Numbered from the stretch's first letter, positions 1-8,516 are shown. The stretch is 64,000 nt of DNA from Pseudomonadota bacterium (GCA_021848465.1 JAJZUP010000001.1:868001-932000); one strand, 5' to 3'. Made by a program: numbers and translations. The notes: generated by a model from the sequence alone, not told the origin.

Positions 1-1
1 T

Positions 2-1534
2 CCGTGGAAGCCGGATGAGGCCTACAGCTTCGGCCTGGTGTACCACATCCTGAAAAGTGGCGACTGGCTGGTGCCGACTCTTGCCGGCGACGTATTCATC
101 GAAAAGCCGCCGCTGTTCTACTGGACCGCCGCGCTCTGCGCCAAGCTCGCCGCCCCGATCTATCCGCTGCATGACGGCGCGCGCCTGGCCAGCGGCCTGT
201 ACATGCTGCTCACCATGCTGCTGGTCGGCGCGACCGGGCGCGAGCTGTTCGGCAAGGGCGCCGGCTGGGCCGCCGTCATCACGCTGATCGGCTCGCTCGG
301 GCTGCTGATCCGCGCCCACCTGATGGTCACCGACATCGCGCTGCTCGCCGGCTGCGCGATGATGCTGTACGGTTATGCGCTCAGTACGCGGCGCGAGTTG
401 CTGGCCGGTTTCCTGATCGGCACCGGCATGGGCATCGGCTTCATGTCCAAGGGCTTCATCGCGCCGGTGTTTTTCCTGTTCATCAGCATCGGGCTGCTGA
501 GTTTCCGCGACTGGCGCCGCCGCCCGTTCTACATCACGCTTTCGATGGCCGTGCTGTCCAGCCTGCCCTGGCTCACCGTGTGGCCGCTGCTGCTGTACCA
601 CCATTCGCCGCAACTGTTCAGCCTGTGGTTCTGGGACCTCAACGTCGGGCGCTGGGCCGACTACATGCGCAACGGCGACCATGCCGACACCTTCTATTAT
701 TTCGGCCTGCTGCCCTGGTATGCCTGGCCGGCCGCGCCGCTGGCCGGCTGGGCCGTGTGGGAGGCGCGCAAAAAAATGCTGCACGCGGCCGAGTTCCAGA
801 TATTGCTGGTCAGCTTCATCGTGATGTTCGTGGCGCTGAGCCTGGCGCCGCGCATCAACGACCTGAATGCGTTGCCGATGCTGCTGCCGCTGGCATTGCT
901 GGCGACTGCTGCGCTGTACACGCTACGGCGTGGTGCGGCAAACGCGCTCGACTGGTTCGGCATCATGACCTTCGCCTTCATCGCCATCCTGATGTGGTGG
1001 GGCTGGACCGGCCTGCTGGTGGACAGCCCGGCCTACATCACGCAATTGCTGAAAAACTACCGTCCCGGCTTTACGCCAGTCTTGCAGGAAAACCAGTTCT
1101 GGATCGCGGTGTTCGTCAGCGTGCTGTGGATGGTGCTGGTATGGCGCGTGGGCCGATCGATCCGCCGCTCCGTCATCAACTGGGCGGCCGGCGTCACGCT
1201 GCTGTGGATTCTCGCCGTCACCCTGTGGATGCCCTGGCTCGACAATACCAAGAGCTACCGACCGATGGTGCTGGAAATCCGCAAGGCCATCCCGGCCGAC
1301 TACAACTGCCTGTCCGGCATCGGGCTGGGCGAAGCGCAACGCGCGATGCTGGATTATTTCGGCGGCATCGTCGTGCATGAGCAGCCTCAGCCCGCGTGCG
1401 ACTGGAAACTGGTCGCCGGCAGCGGCCGCGTGACGCACAGCGAAGACCCGGCGCAGTGGGCGGAGATGTGGGAAGGCGGGCGGCCGGGGGATAAGGGCGA
1501 GCATTATTGGTTGTATCGGAAGGTGGGGCACTAG
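2..1534 (+). CDS. ArnT/PMT-type membrane glycosyltransferase, 5' end outside window
   Basis: Likely transfers a sugar from a polyprenyl-phosphate carrier to a lipid A, glycan or protein acceptor on the periplasmic face of the inner membrane (GT-C fold, GT39/GT83-like). The reading frame is open from base 2, and the residues before the ORF-track GTG start read PWKPDEAYSFGLVYH. This contains the acidic D-E motif of the first periplasmic loop, so the true start lies upstream and the gene is truncated by the window. About ten hydrophobic segments follow, with the family-typical 'EKPPLFYW' shortly after the acidic motif and a soluble C-terminal tail of about 100 residues. The exact acceptor cannot be told from sequence. 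The gene is followed by a repeat-rich non-coding region. Confidence 0.85.
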   Translation, partial: PWKPDEAYSFGLVYHILKSGDWLVPTLAGDVFIEKPPLFYWTAALCAKLAAPIYPLHDGARLASGLYMLLTMLLVGATGRELFGKGAGWAAVITLIGSLGLLIRAHLMVTDIALLAGCAMMLYGYALSTRRELLAGFLIGTGMGIGFMSKGFIAPVFFLFISIGLLSFRDWRRRPFYITLSMAVLSSLPWLTVWPLLLYHHSPQLFSLWFWDLNVGRWADYMRNGDHADTFYYFGLLPWYAWPAAPLAGWAVWEARKKMLHAAEFQILLVSFIVMFVALSLAPRINDLNALPMLLPLALLATAALYTLRRGAANALDWFGIMTFAFIAILMWWGWTGLLVDSPAYITQLLKNYRPGFTPVLQENQFWIAVFVSVLWMVLVWRVGRSIRRSVINWAAGVTLLWILAVTLWMPWLDNTKSYRPMVLEIRKAIPADYNCLSGIGLGEAQRAMLDYFGGIVVHEQPQPACDWKLVAGSGRVTHSEDPAQWAEMWEGGRPGDKGEHYWLYRKVGH

Positions 1535-1676
1535 CCTTGAATCTTTCACTTTTTACCGCTCGTTTAGAGCAGCGTGTTGCCGAAGCAGATGCTGGAAAGT
1601 TTGCTTCGGATGAAGCGGTAGAGCAATTTTTTCTTGAGTGTGGCGAAATGGATTCTGGTTGCGCAACGCTTGTCGG
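1535..1676 (+). pseudogene. Possible antitoxin-like gene remnant
   Basis: The ORF listed at 1507-1707 begins inside the glycosyltransferase gene and ends inside a REP-like repeat, so it is not an intact gene. Its middle part (around 'RLEQRVAEADAGKFAS' and 'EAVEQFF') is hydrophilic, helical and coding-like. It faintly resembles the C-terminal tail of small ribbon-helix-helix antitoxins. No start codon with a ribosome site and no toxin partner are visible. It may be the relic of a small gene cut by the repeat at 1677. This is a weak call. Confidence 0.22.
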
Positions 1677-1699
1677 TGTAGGAGCCAGCTTGCTGGCGA
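1677..1699 (+). repeat. REP-like palindrome
   Basis: TGTAGGAGCCAGCTTGCTGGCGA contains the perfect stem GCCAGC-TT-GCTGGC. The layout resembles the extragenic REP sequences known from Pseudomonas (TGTAGGAGC followed by a short stem). Only one copy is visible in this window. It may stabilise the 3' end of the upstream mRNA. Confidence 0.5.
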
Positions 1700-1726
1700 A
1701 AGCGTAGTGTTCTCGCACACCGCAGT

Positions 1727-1754
1727 CCGTTCGTGGTGAGCTTGTCGAACCATG
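1727..1754. repeat. Short dispersed repeat of the GTTCG..CGAAC type
   Basis: The sequence around TTCGTGGTGAGCTTGTCGAA can form a small hairpin (GTTCG/CGAAC). From memory, this sequence is a very common interspersed repeat in beta- and other proteobacterial genomes, where its translations (VRQAHHER / VSLSNH) give spurious ORFs. Both of these spurious ORFs appear in the track here. One copy is present in the window. Confidence 0.5.
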
Positions 1755-1770
1755 CACCTGTTCCTTGTTT

Positions 1771-2355
1771 AAAAGCAAAACCGTTGGGACCCGACAGAAA
1801 CCGCGGGGAGCGGCCCCGCACGCCGATTACTTTCTTTGTGCGGCCAAAGAAAGTAATCAAAGAAATGCCGCCCCGGTTCACCGCCGCTGCGCGGTTCCCT
1901 GCGTTGCTCATCTGGTCAGGCGGCTGCGGAACTCGCGCTTCGCGCTCAGACAGTCCTCGCCGACCACCCCTGACCAGCCTGCGCTACTCGGCGGTTCACA
2001 GGGGAGACAAAATCAAACTCGGGTTTGTGTGCGCTTTGCGCACGATTTTCTTCTGGGTGTTGGCGAGGCGGGCGTTGCCCACCTCGCTGGTTTCGGGTTT
2101 CCGGTTTTGATTTTTCTTCCCCTGTGCGCCGCCTCGGTCAGGCGCGAACGGGCGGTGCAGTTAGGCGAGCACTGTTTGAGCACGTGGCCGCGTAGCGGAT
2201 CGTGCGAGTTGCGCAGCCCCGCTCGTTTGTGACTGATCGAGGGAACCCACGCAGTGGGCGGCAAACCGGGGTCGCCTTCTTCTTGGCTACTTCTTCTTGG
2301 CGAAGCAAGAAGAAGTAGCTGGCTGTCGGGCCACCCCCGACGGTTTTGGTTTTTT
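1771..2355. mobile_element. Symmetric ~585 bp non-coding element with terminal inverted repeats
   Basis: The left end (1771-1797) and the reverse complement of the right end (2323-2355) share CAAAACCGT, a GGG block and CCCGACAG in the same order. Just inside lie two perfect hairpins: GATTACTTTCTTTG / CAAAGAAAGTAATC (1825-1858) and GCTACTTCTTCTTG / CAAGAAGAAGTAGC (2286-2319). Further in, CACAGGGGAGACAAAATCAAA (1997-2017) pairs with the complement of 2106-2126. All three pairs are centred near 2062-2072, so the element is close to one large imperfect palindrome. The ORFs inside have atypical composition and no recognisable domain. It could be a MITE-like non-autonomous element or a structured dispersed repeat. 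Copy number is unknown from this window. Confidence 0.5.
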
Positions 2356-2381
2356 AATCCCGCTGGTGCAATGCCTATTGG

Positions 2382-2843
2382 TTATTGCGCCCTACGTTTA
2401 CTGTGCTTAGCCACTTGCTCATCTAAAGGCTTTTGAACGCGAACATACCAACGTCTAAATCCCCAAAAGGAAATCCACGGCCCAGCTATAAAGCCAATAA
2501 TCGCGGCGGTGAAATATTTTGAGGATAAATCGAGTTTCGTTTGAGTAATTTTGACGAGTCTATCGAGTTCAATCTTTTTAGTTTGGCTTTGTAAAATTCG
2601 TTCCCTTAAACCTGACACTTCCTGTGGTGTGGGTTGCTTCGCCTTTTCCAACTCTCCAACCAGTTGCTCTATTGCGGCCAATTCGATTTCGATTTTGGCT
2701 TTCTCGGCTTGAGCATCAATGACGGCGAGCTTAAACTCTTCAGCCTTGTTAAGAGGATAGGTTAGTGAAACCAGCGTGATCAAAAGCCCTGCGAATGCAA
2801 CGAACTTGTATAGATTGTCAGAAGGAAGGGAGGGGATGTCCAC
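2382..2843 (-). CDS. Unknown TM-coiled-coil-TM protein
   Basis: A 153-residue protein with a GTG start that I do not recognise. It has one hydrophobic helix at about 11-30, then a long charged heptad-rich region (about 33-100, rich in E, K, Q, A and L) that should form a coiled coil. A second hydrophobic helix (about 109-128, 'AAIIGFIAGPWISFWGF') and a basic tail follow. The likely topology is a hairpin with both ends on one side of the inner membrane. It starts 8 bases after the aroC stop codon, so it may be translated from the same mRNA. Its base composition is clearly more AT-rich than aroC, and it borders the repeat element, which suggests later acquisition. No function is proposed. Confidence 0.65.
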   Translation of the reverse strand: MDIPSLPSDNLYKFVAFAGLLITLVSLTYPLNKAEEFKLAVIDAQAEKAKIEIELAAIEQLVGELEKAKQPTPQEVSGLRERILQSQTKKIELDRLVKITQTKLDLSSKYFTAAIIGFIAGPWISFWGFRRWYVRVQKPLDEQVAKHSKRRAQ

Positions 2844-2851
2844 AATCGCAC

Positions 2852-3946
2852 CTATCGCAACTTCACCGTCTCACACACCACATCCCCATTCTGCCCCCGC
2901 TGCCTCAACGCATGATCCATCAACACCAACGCCACCATCGCCTCGGCAATCGGCGTGGCGCGGATGCCGACGCAGGGATCGTGTCGGCCTTCGGTCGAAA
3001 CCTTCACTGCTTCGCCAGCTTTGTTGATCGAATTTCGTTCGATGCGGATGCTGGAAGTCGGCTTGATCGCGTAGCGCGCGACGATGTCCTGCCCGGTGGA
3101 GATGCCGCCGAGGATGCCGCCGGCGTTGTTCGAGGCGAAGCCGTGCGGGGTGAGTTCGTCGCCGTGTTCGCTGCCTTTCTGGGTGACGCAGGCGAAGCCC
3201 GCGCCGATTTCCACGCCCTTGACGGCGTTGATGCCCATCAGCGCATGGGCGATGTCGGCATCGAGGCGGTCGAAGACCGGCTCGCCCCAGCCTACCGGTA
3301 CGTTCTGCGCGACGACGGCGAGTTTGGCGCCGATGGAGTCACCGGATTTGCGCAGCGCGTCCATGTAGTCTTCCAGTTGGCCGATGTAGGTGGCGTCGGC
3401 GACGAAGAAGCTGTTGCCTTCTTCATGCAGGTCGCCCCAGCTCTTGAACGGGATTTTGATTTCGCCGAGCTGTTCCAGGTAGCCGCGCACTTCGACGCCG
3501 TATTGCTGAGCCAGCCATTTTTTCGCGATGGCGCCGGCAGCGACGCGCGCTGCGGTTTCGCGCGCCGAGGAGCGGCCGCCGCCGCGGTAGTCGCGGATGC
3601 CGTATTTCTGCCAGTAGGTGTAGTCGGCATGGCCGGGGCGGAAGGTGTCGGCAATGTTGCCGTAGTCCTTGCTGCGCTGGTCTTCGTTGCGGATCAGCAG
3701 TGCAATCGGGGTGCCGGTGGTCTTGCCTTCGAAGACGCCGGACAGGATTTCCACGCTGTCGGCTTCTCGGCGCTGCGTCACGTGGCGCGAGGTGCCGGGC
3801 TTGCGGCGGTCGAGGTCGGGCTGGATGTCGGCTTCGCACAGGGCCATGCCGGGGGGGCAGCCATCCACGATGCAGCCGATGGCTTTGCCGTGCGATTCGC
3901 CGAATGAGGTGACGGTGAAGAGCGTGCCGAAGGTATTTCCAGACAT
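2852..3946 (-). CDS. aroC: Chorismate synthase
   Basis: Catalyses the last shikimate-pathway step, 5-enolpyruvylshikimate-3-phosphate to chorismate, using reduced FMN in the cytoplasm. The protein has 364 residues, as usual for the family. Signatures include '[14 protein letters not shown]' at the N-terminus, '[14 protein letters not shown]' and '[12 protein letters not shown]' (FMN and phosphate contacts). I place the start at the ATG encoding MSGNTFG, since the track ORF adds five residues from a TTG codon and homologues begin MSGNT. The gene is divergent from tatD with about 100 bp between them. Confidence 0.97.
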   Translation of the reverse strand: MSGNTFGTLFTVTSFGESHGKAIGCIVDGCPPGMALCEADIQPDLDRRKPGTSRHVTQRREADSVEILSGVFEGKTTGTPIALLIRNEDQRSKDYGNIADTFRPGHADYTYWQKYGIRDYRGGGRSSARETAARVAAGAIAKKWLAQQYGVEVRGYLEQLGEIKIPFKSWGDLHEEGNSFFVADATYIGQLEDYMDALRKSGDSIGAKLAVVAQNVPVGWGEPVFDRLDADIAHALMGINAVKGVEIGAGFACVTQKGSEHGDELTPHGFASNNAGGILGGISTGQDIVARYAIKPTSSIRIERNSINKAGEAVKVSTEGRHDPCVGIRATPIAEAMVALVLMDHALRQRGQNGDVVCETVKLR

Positions 3947-4051
3947 AGTGCTATCTCGCAAAAAAAGTGCGCGGAGTTTAACATAGCGCCCCTGCGCGGA
4001 AGTCGCGAATCAATGCCGCGCCGCCCGCATGAACCTTACGGTAAACCCATT

Positions 4052-4813
4052 ATGTTTATAGATACCCACTGCCACCTGGATGCTTCCGAGTTCGACGATA
4101 CGCAGGTCGAGCTGGTGCAGGCGGCGGTCGCCGCAGGCGTGACGCGCATCGTGGTGCCGGCGGTGGAGCGCGGCAATTTCGAGGCGGTGCAGCAGCTGTG
4201 CGCACGCTTTCCGCAATGTCTGCCGGCCTATGGCATCCACCCGATGTATACCGATCACGCACACCCGGACGACCTCAAGGTGCTGCGCGATTATCTCGAG
4301 CGCCAGCGTCCGGTTGCGCTCGGCGAGATCGGGCTGGATTTCTTCATCGACCATTACGACCGCGCCTGCCAGGAACATTTTTTCGTGGAGCAGCTGAAGC
4401 TGGCGCAGGAATTCAACCTGCCGGTGCTGCTGCATGTGCGCCGTGCGCAAGACGTCATTCTCAAGCATCTGCGCGAACACAAGGTGCGCGGGGGCATCGC
4501 GCATGCGTTCAACGGCAGCCGCCAGCAGGCGGAGGAATTCATCAAGCTCGGCTTCAGGCTCGGCTTCGGCGGCGCGATGACCTACTCGCGCGCGACGAAG
4601 CTGCGCGACCTCGCCGCGACGGTGCCGCTGGAAAGCATCGTGCTGGAAACCGACGCGCCGGACATCCCGCCGGATTTCCTGGAGCGCGGCGAGCCGAACA
4701 AGCCGGAGTACGTGCCGCGTATCGCGCAGACGCTGGCGGAGTTGCGCGGCATGCCGCTGGACGAGGTTGCACGCATCACGACGCAGAACGCAGCGTCGCT
4801 GCTTTCGCTTTGA
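4052..4813 (+). CDS. TatD-family metal-dependent DNase
   Basis: A 253-residue TIM-barrel hydrolase of the TatD/YcfH/YjjV type. These enzymes have 3'-5' exonuclease or deoxyribonuclease activity and are linked to DNA repair and quality control. Visible metal ligands are the N-terminal 'DTHCHLD' (HxH), 'LGEIGLDFF' (E), the histidine in 'LLHVRRA', 'AHAFNG' and 'LETDAPDIPP' (D). The start is the ATG before 'FIDTHCHL'; the track start lies 13 codons upstream without family support. The gene precedes tcdA with a 5-base gap and is probably cotranscribed. The exact paralog cannot be fixed, so no symbol is given. Confidence 0.93.
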   Translation: MFIDTHCHLDASEFDDTQVELVQAAVAAGVTRIVVPAVERGNFEAVQQLCARFPQCLPAYGIHPMYTDHAHPDDLKVLRDYLERQRPVALGEIGLDFFIDHYDRACQEHFFVEQLKLAQEFNLPVLLHVRRAQDVILKHLREHKVRGGIAHAFNGSRQQAEEFIKLGFRLGFGGAMTYSRATKLRDLAATVPLESIVLETDAPDIPPDFLERGEPNKPEYVPRIAQTLAELRGMPLDEVARITTQNAASLLSL

Positions 4814-4818
4814 CTGCC

Positions 4819-5586
4819 ATGCACAGCCATCCGCTCGACGACCATCATCCGCGCCGCTTCGGCGGCCTGGACCGCCTGTACGGCGAGGGCGCGCGCTTGC
4901 GCCTGCACCGGGCGCGCGTGGCGGTCATCGGCGTCGGCGGGGTGGGCTCCTGGGTGGTGGAGGCCCTGACGCGCAGCGGCGTCGGCAATCTGACGCTGAT
5001 CGATTTCGACAATGTGGCGGTGTCGAATGTGAACCGGCAAATCCAGGCGCTGGAGAGCACGCTGGGGGAGGCCAAGGTGCTGGCGTTGCAGGCGCGTATC
5101 CGCGACATCAACCCGGCCTGCAAGGTGACGGCGGTCGAGGATTTCCTGACGCAGGAAAACATGGCGCAGTTGCTGCCGCCGGGCGCTTACGATGCCGTGG
5201 TGGATGCGTGCGATGAGGCGAAGGTGAAGGCGGCGCTGATCGCGCATGCGCGTTTCAACAAGATCAAGTTGGTGGTGTGCGGCGCGGCGGGCGGCAAGCG
5301 TGACCCGCTGGCGTTGCGGCGCGACGACCTTGCGCGCGTCACCCACGATGCGCTGCTGGCGCGTATCCGCACCCAACTGAAGAAGAACCTGAACATCCTG
5401 CCGCGCAAGAACGGCAAGTTCGGCGTGCCGTGCATCTACCTGGAGGAGCCGTCGTTGCGTAGCACGTCGTGCGCCAGCGCGGACTTGAGCTGTTCGGGTT
5501 ACGGCTCGGCGGTGACGGTGACGGCGAGCATGGGGCTGGCGGCGGCGGCCTGGTGCGTGGAGCAGGTGCTGGCGGCCCCGCAATAA
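4819..5586 (+). CDS. tcdA: tRNA threonylcarbamoyladenosine dehydratase
   Basis: An E1-like (ThiF/MoeB/HesA) ATP-dependent enzyme of 255 residues that cyclises t6A37 to ct6A in tRNAs reading ANN codons. Its partners in E. coli are CsdA/CsdE. The Rossmann nucleotide motif 'VIGVGGVGSWVVEAL' sits near residue 30, followed by 'LIDFDNVAVSNVNRQ', 'VVDACDEAKVKAAL' and the C-terminal 'CSGYGSAVTVTASMG'. The ORF-track entry from 4198 reads through tatD in another frame. The real start is the ATG at 4819, just after the tatD stop. Confidence 0.93.
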   Translation: MHSHPLDDHHPRRFGGLDRLYGEGARLRLHRARVAVIGVGGVGSWVVEALTRSGVGNLTLIDFDNVAVSNVNRQIQALESTLGEAKVLALQARIRDINPACKVTAVEDFLTQENMAQLLPPGAYDAVVDACDEAKVKAALIAHARFNKIKLVVCGAAGGKRDPLALRRDDLARVTHDALLARIRTQLKKNLNILPRKNGKFGVPCIYLEEPSLRSTSCASADLSCSGYGSAVTVTASMGLAAAAWCVEQVLAAPQ

Positions 5587-5605
5587 GCCGGTTTGGCTCG
5601 CGGTA

Positions 5606-5634
5606 TGGACGAAAAAAGGGGTAGCGCATACAAT
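5606..5634 (+). promoter_or_regulatory. Putative thrS promoter
   Basis: TGGACG, 17 bases, then TACAAT, followed directly by the GC-rich stretch GTGCGCCG. This resembles a sigma-70 promoter with a stringent-type discriminator. It would give a leader of about 85 bases before thrS. Confidence 0.45.
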
Positions 5635-5685
5635 GTGCGCCGTTTTGCCGGATCAGCCGGGCATTTACTAAGCAGATTTTCCGAG

Positions 5686-5710
5686 TGCGGCTTTGCCGCA
5701 TTTTCTTTTT
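5686..5710 (+). terminator. Intrinsic terminator or attenuator in front of thrS
   Basis: TGCGGC-TTT-GCCGCA followed by TTTTCTTTTT, ending only 14 bases before the thrS ATG. It lies downstream of the putative thrS promoter, so it could act as a leader attenuator rather than only as the tcdA terminator. Confidence 0.6.
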
Positions 5711-5724
5711 CATAGAGTTTACAC

Positions 5725-7635
5725 ATGCCGATCATCACCTTGCCGGATGGCTCGCAGCGCAGCTTTCCCAACCCTGTCACCGTGGCCGAGGTCGCCCAGA
5801 ATATTGGCGCAGGCCTGGCGCGTGCCACGCTGGCAGGCAAGGTGGACGGCAAGCTGGTGGACGCTTCGCACCTGATCGAGCGCGATGCCAGCCTGGCGAT
5901 CGTGACCGACAAGGATGCGGATGGGCTGGAGTTGATCCGCCACTCCACGGCGCACCTGTTGGCTTATGCGGTGAAGGAGCTGTTTCCCGAGGCGCAGGTG
6001 ACGATCGGCCCGGTGATCGAGAACGGCTTTTACTACGATTTTGCCTATTCGCGCCCCTTCACGCCGGAAGACCTGGAGGCCATCGAAAAGCGCATGGCCG
6101 AGCTGGCGAAGAAGGATATTCCGGTGACGCGCAAGGTGCTGCCGCGCGACGAGGCGGTGGCCTATTTCAAAGGGCTGGGCGAAAAATACAAGGCTGAACT
6201 GATTGAGGCGATCCCGGCCGACCAGGACGTGTCGCTGTACACCGAAGGGGCGTTCACCGACTTGTGTCGCGGCCCGCACGTGCCTTCCACCGGCAAGCTC
6301 AAGGCGTTCAAGTTGATGAAGGTGGCGGGCGCCTACTGGCGCGGCGATGCCAAGAACGAGATGCTACAGCGCATCTACGGCACGGCCTGGGCCAAGAAGG
6401 AAGACCTCGACGCTTACCTGCACCAGATTGAAGAGGCCGAGAAGCGCGACCACCGCAAGCTGGGCAAGCAGCTCGACCTGTTCCACATGCAGGACGAGGC
6501 GCCGGGCATGGTGTTCTGGCATCCCAAGGGCTGGGCGATGTGGCAGGTGATCGAGCAATACATGCGCGGCATCTACCGCGACAACGGCTACCAGGAGATC
6601 CGCTGCCCGCAGATCATCGATCGCGTGCTGTGGGAGAAATCCGGCCACTGGGAGCATTACAAGGCCAACATGTTCACCACCGAGTCGGAGAAGCACGACT
6701 ACGCGATCAAGCCGATGAATTGCCCGGGCCATGTGCAGGTGTTCAATTCCGACCTGCGTTCCTACCGCGAACTGCCGCTGCGCTACGGCGAATTCGGCTC
6801 CTGCCATCGCAACGAGCCGTCCGGCGGCCTGCACGGCCTGATGCGGGTGCGCGGTTTCGTGCAGGATGACGGCCATATTTTCTGTACCGAGGAGCAGATC
6901 GAATCCGAGGTGACCGCCTTTAATGCGCTGGTGCTGAAGGTCTACAAGGATTTCGGTTTCCATGAGGTGCGGGTGAAGCTGGCGCTGCGCCCGGAAAGCC
7001 GTGTGGGTTCGGACGAGATTTGGGATAAATCCGAAAACGCGTTGCGCGGCGCTTTGCGCGCTTCTGGCATGGAGTGGGAAGAGTTGCCGGGCGAAGGTGC
7101 TTTCTACGGCCCGAAGATCGAATTCCATATCAAGGATGCGATCGGGCGTTCCTGGCAGTGCGGCACGATCCAGGTGGACTTCTCGATGCCGGGGCGTCTC
7201 GGCGCGGAATATGTGGCGGAAGATAACAGCCGCAAAGTGCCAGTGATGCTGCATCGCGCGGTGCTCGGTTCGCTGGAACGCTTCATCGGCATCTTGGTGG
7301 AAAACCACGCCGGAGCGCTGCCGCTGTGGCTGGCGCCGGTGCAGATGGTGGTGATGAATATCTCGCAGGCGCAGGAAGGATATGCGGAAAAAATAATCGA
7401 TACATTGCGTGCCGCCGGCTTCCGCGTACAGGCGGATTTGCGCAATGAGAAGATTACCTATAAAATACGAGAACATAGCTTGCAGAAGCTGCCTTACCAG
7501 CTGATTACCGGCGATAAGGAGATGGCTGCAGGACTCGTCGCTGTGCGTTCCCGTAGTGGTGAAGACCTTGGGCAGATGTCGGTGGAGGCGTTGATTGAGC
7601 GCTTGAACGCCGAGCTGTTGCAACGCGCGGTTTAA
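5725..7635 (+). CDS. thrS: Threonine-tRNA ligase
   Basis: Charges tRNA-Thr with threonine and edits mischarged Ser-tRNA-Thr. At 636 residues it has the full bacterial architecture. There is an N-terminal TGS domain (about 1-62), then an editing domain with the zinc-like 'HSTAH' and the '[14 protein letters not shown]' region. The class II catalytic core carries 'MVFWHPKGW', 'KPMNCPGHV' and '[14 protein letters not shown]', and the C-terminal anticodon-binding domain starts near '[12 protein letters not shown]'. It heads the thrS-infC-rpmI-rplT-pheST-ihfA cluster, with infC 22 bases downstream. Confidence 0.98.
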   Translation: MPIITLPDGSQRSFPNPVTVAEVAQNIGAGLARATLAGKVDGKLVDASHLIERDASLAIVTDKDADGLELIRHSTAHLLAYAVKELFPEAQVTIGPVIENGFYYDFAYSRPFTPEDLEAIEKRMAELAKKDIPVTRKVLPRDEAVAYFKGLGEKYKAELIEAIPADQDVSLYTEGAFTDLCRGPHVPSTGKLKAFKLMKVAGAYWRGDAKNEMLQRIYGTAWAKKEDLDAYLHQIEEAEKRDHRKLGKQLDLFHMQDEAPGMVFWHPKGWAMWQVIEQYMRGIYRDNGYQEIRCPQIIDRVLWEKSGHWEHYKANMFTTESEKHDYAIKPMNCPGHVQVFNSDLRSYRELPLRYGEFGSCHRNEPSGGLHGLMRVRGFVQDDGHIFCTEEQIESEVTAFNALVLKVYKDFGFHEVRVKLALRPESRVGSDEIWDKSENALRGALRASGMEWEELPGEGAFYGPKIEFHIKDAIGRSWQCGTIQVDFSMPGRLGAEYVAEDNSRKVPVMLHRAVLGSLERFIGILVENHAGALPLWLAPVQMVVMNISQAQEGYAEKIIDTLRAAGFRVQADLRNEKITYKIREHSLQKLPYQLITGDKEMAAGLVAVRSRSGEDLGQMSVEALIERLNAELLQRAV

Positions 7636-7657
7636 TTTTTTTAATGGAGAAATTGCA

Positions 7658-8176
7658 ATAGCACAGGAAAAGTCACAGCGCGTCAATGAGCAGATAACGG
7701 CACCGCAGGTGCGGCTTATTGGCGAAGGCGGGGAGCAGGTTGGCATCGTGGCAATCGCGGAAGCGTTGCGCATGGCGGAAGAGGCAGAGCTGGAGCTGGT
7801 GGAGATTGCGCCACTGGCAGAGCCGCCGGTGTGTCGCATCATGGATATTGGCAAGTTCCGCTATGCGGAAGCCAAGCGGCAGCATGAAGCCAAGATGAAG
7901 CAGAAGCAGGTGCAGATCAAGGAAATCAAGTTCCGTCCCGGGACTGATGAAGGCGATTACAACATCAAGCTGCGCAACCTGATCAAATTCCTCGGCGAGG
8001 GTGACAAGACCAAGGTGACATTGCGTTTCCGCGGACGCGAAATCGCCCACCAGGAGTTCGGCATGCAGTTGCTGGAGCGGGTGAAGGAAGATTTGGCCGA
8101 GCACGGTGTGGTGGAGCAGTTCCCGAAGATGGAAGGCCGCCAGATGGTGATGGTGATCGCGCCCAAGCGTAAGTGA
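7658..8176 (+). CDS. infC: Translation initiation factor IF-3, ATA start
   Basis: IF-3 binds the 30S subunit, keeps it apart from 50S and checks the start-codon/initiator-tRNA pair. The track ORF starts at GTG 7709 and lacks the first 17 residues. Upstream in frame the sequence reads [16 protein letters not shown], the conserved N-terminus of IF-3. There is no ATG, GTG or TTG there. The ATA at 7658 lies 8 bases after GGAG (7646-7649), so it is the best start and gives 172 residues. An ATT at 7652 lies too close to the ribosome site. IF-3 is known to repress its own mRNA through a rare start codon (AUU in E. coli), so ATA fits that autoregulation. The C-terminal domain includes '[17 protein letters not shown]'. 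Confidence 0.93.
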   Translation: MAQEKSQRVNEQITAPQVRLIGEGGEQVGIVAIAEALRMAEEAELELVEIAPLAEPPVCRIMDIGKFRYAEAKRQHEAKMKQKQVQIKEIKFRPGTDEGDYNIKLRNLIKFLGEGDKTKVTLRFRGREIAHQEFGMQLLERVKEDLAEHGVVEQFPKMEGRQMVMVIAPKRK

Positions 8177-8196
8177 TTCGATACCGTGCTGGTTCA

Positions 8197-8273
8197 GGGA
8201 CTGGCAGGCACGGCGTAGCAGTACCCAGTCCCGGATAAGTGGCTTCGGGGTTCCAAGTGTTTCTGCCAGAAAC
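8197..8273 (+). promoter_or_regulatory. Structured infC-rpmI leader, candidate L20/L35 translational operator
   Basis: Two strong stems lie in the 130-base gap: GGGACTGG (8197-8204) with CCAGTCCC (8225-8232), and GTTTCT-GCC-AGAAAC (8259-8273). In E. coli and Bacillus, ribosomal protein L20 represses rpmI-rplT by binding structured RNA in this region. The position fits such control, but I cannot show the specific L20 fold. Confidence 0.4.
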
Positions 8274-8306
8274 CTCCCGCTGTCATCCAATAACAAAGGA
8301 GTTGTC

Positions 8307-8504
8307 ATGCCTAAGATGAAAACGAAAAGCGGGGCGAAAAAGCGCTTCGTTGTCCGTGCAGGCGGAAGCATCAAGCGTTCGCAAGCCTTCAAGCGTCATA
8401 TCCTGACCAAGAAGACCACCAAGAACAAACGTCAGTTGCGCGGCACTGCCGAAGTCCATGCAACCAACGCGGCGTCCGTGCGCGCCATGATGCCTTATGC
8501 TTAA
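8307..8504 (+). CDS. rpmI: 50S ribosomal protein L35
   Basis: A 65-residue basic ribosomal protein with the typical start [14 protein letters not shown] and a lysine/arginine-rich body ('[16 protein letters not shown]'). It is preceded by a good ribosome site (AAAGGAG) and followed after 12 bases by rplT. Length and order match the family. Confidence 0.98.
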   Translation: MPKMKTKSGAKKRFVVRAGGSIKRSQAFKRHILTKKTTKNKRQLRGTAEVHATNAASVRAMMPYA

Positions 8505-8516
8505 GGAGGATAGGAA

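Noticed and set aside
1553-2436. Several 60-186 residue ORFs in the region after the glycosyltransferase gene
   Set aside because: They run through repeats and hairpins on both strands, have no ribosome sites or domains, and include the VRQAHHER/VSLSNH translations typical of dispersed repeats.
2795-3907. 370-residue plus-strand ORF opposite aroC, and similar long antisense ORFs opposite dnaK, glyS, leuC and leuA
   Set aside because: They are mirror frames of well-conserved genes in GC-rich DNA; their low-complexity Ala/Arg/Gly or His/Arg compositions are shadow artefacts.
4198-4818. N-terminal part of the 462-residue ORF that ends as tcdA
   Set aside because: This part is an out-of-frame reading of tatD; the tcdA start at 4819 matches the family.
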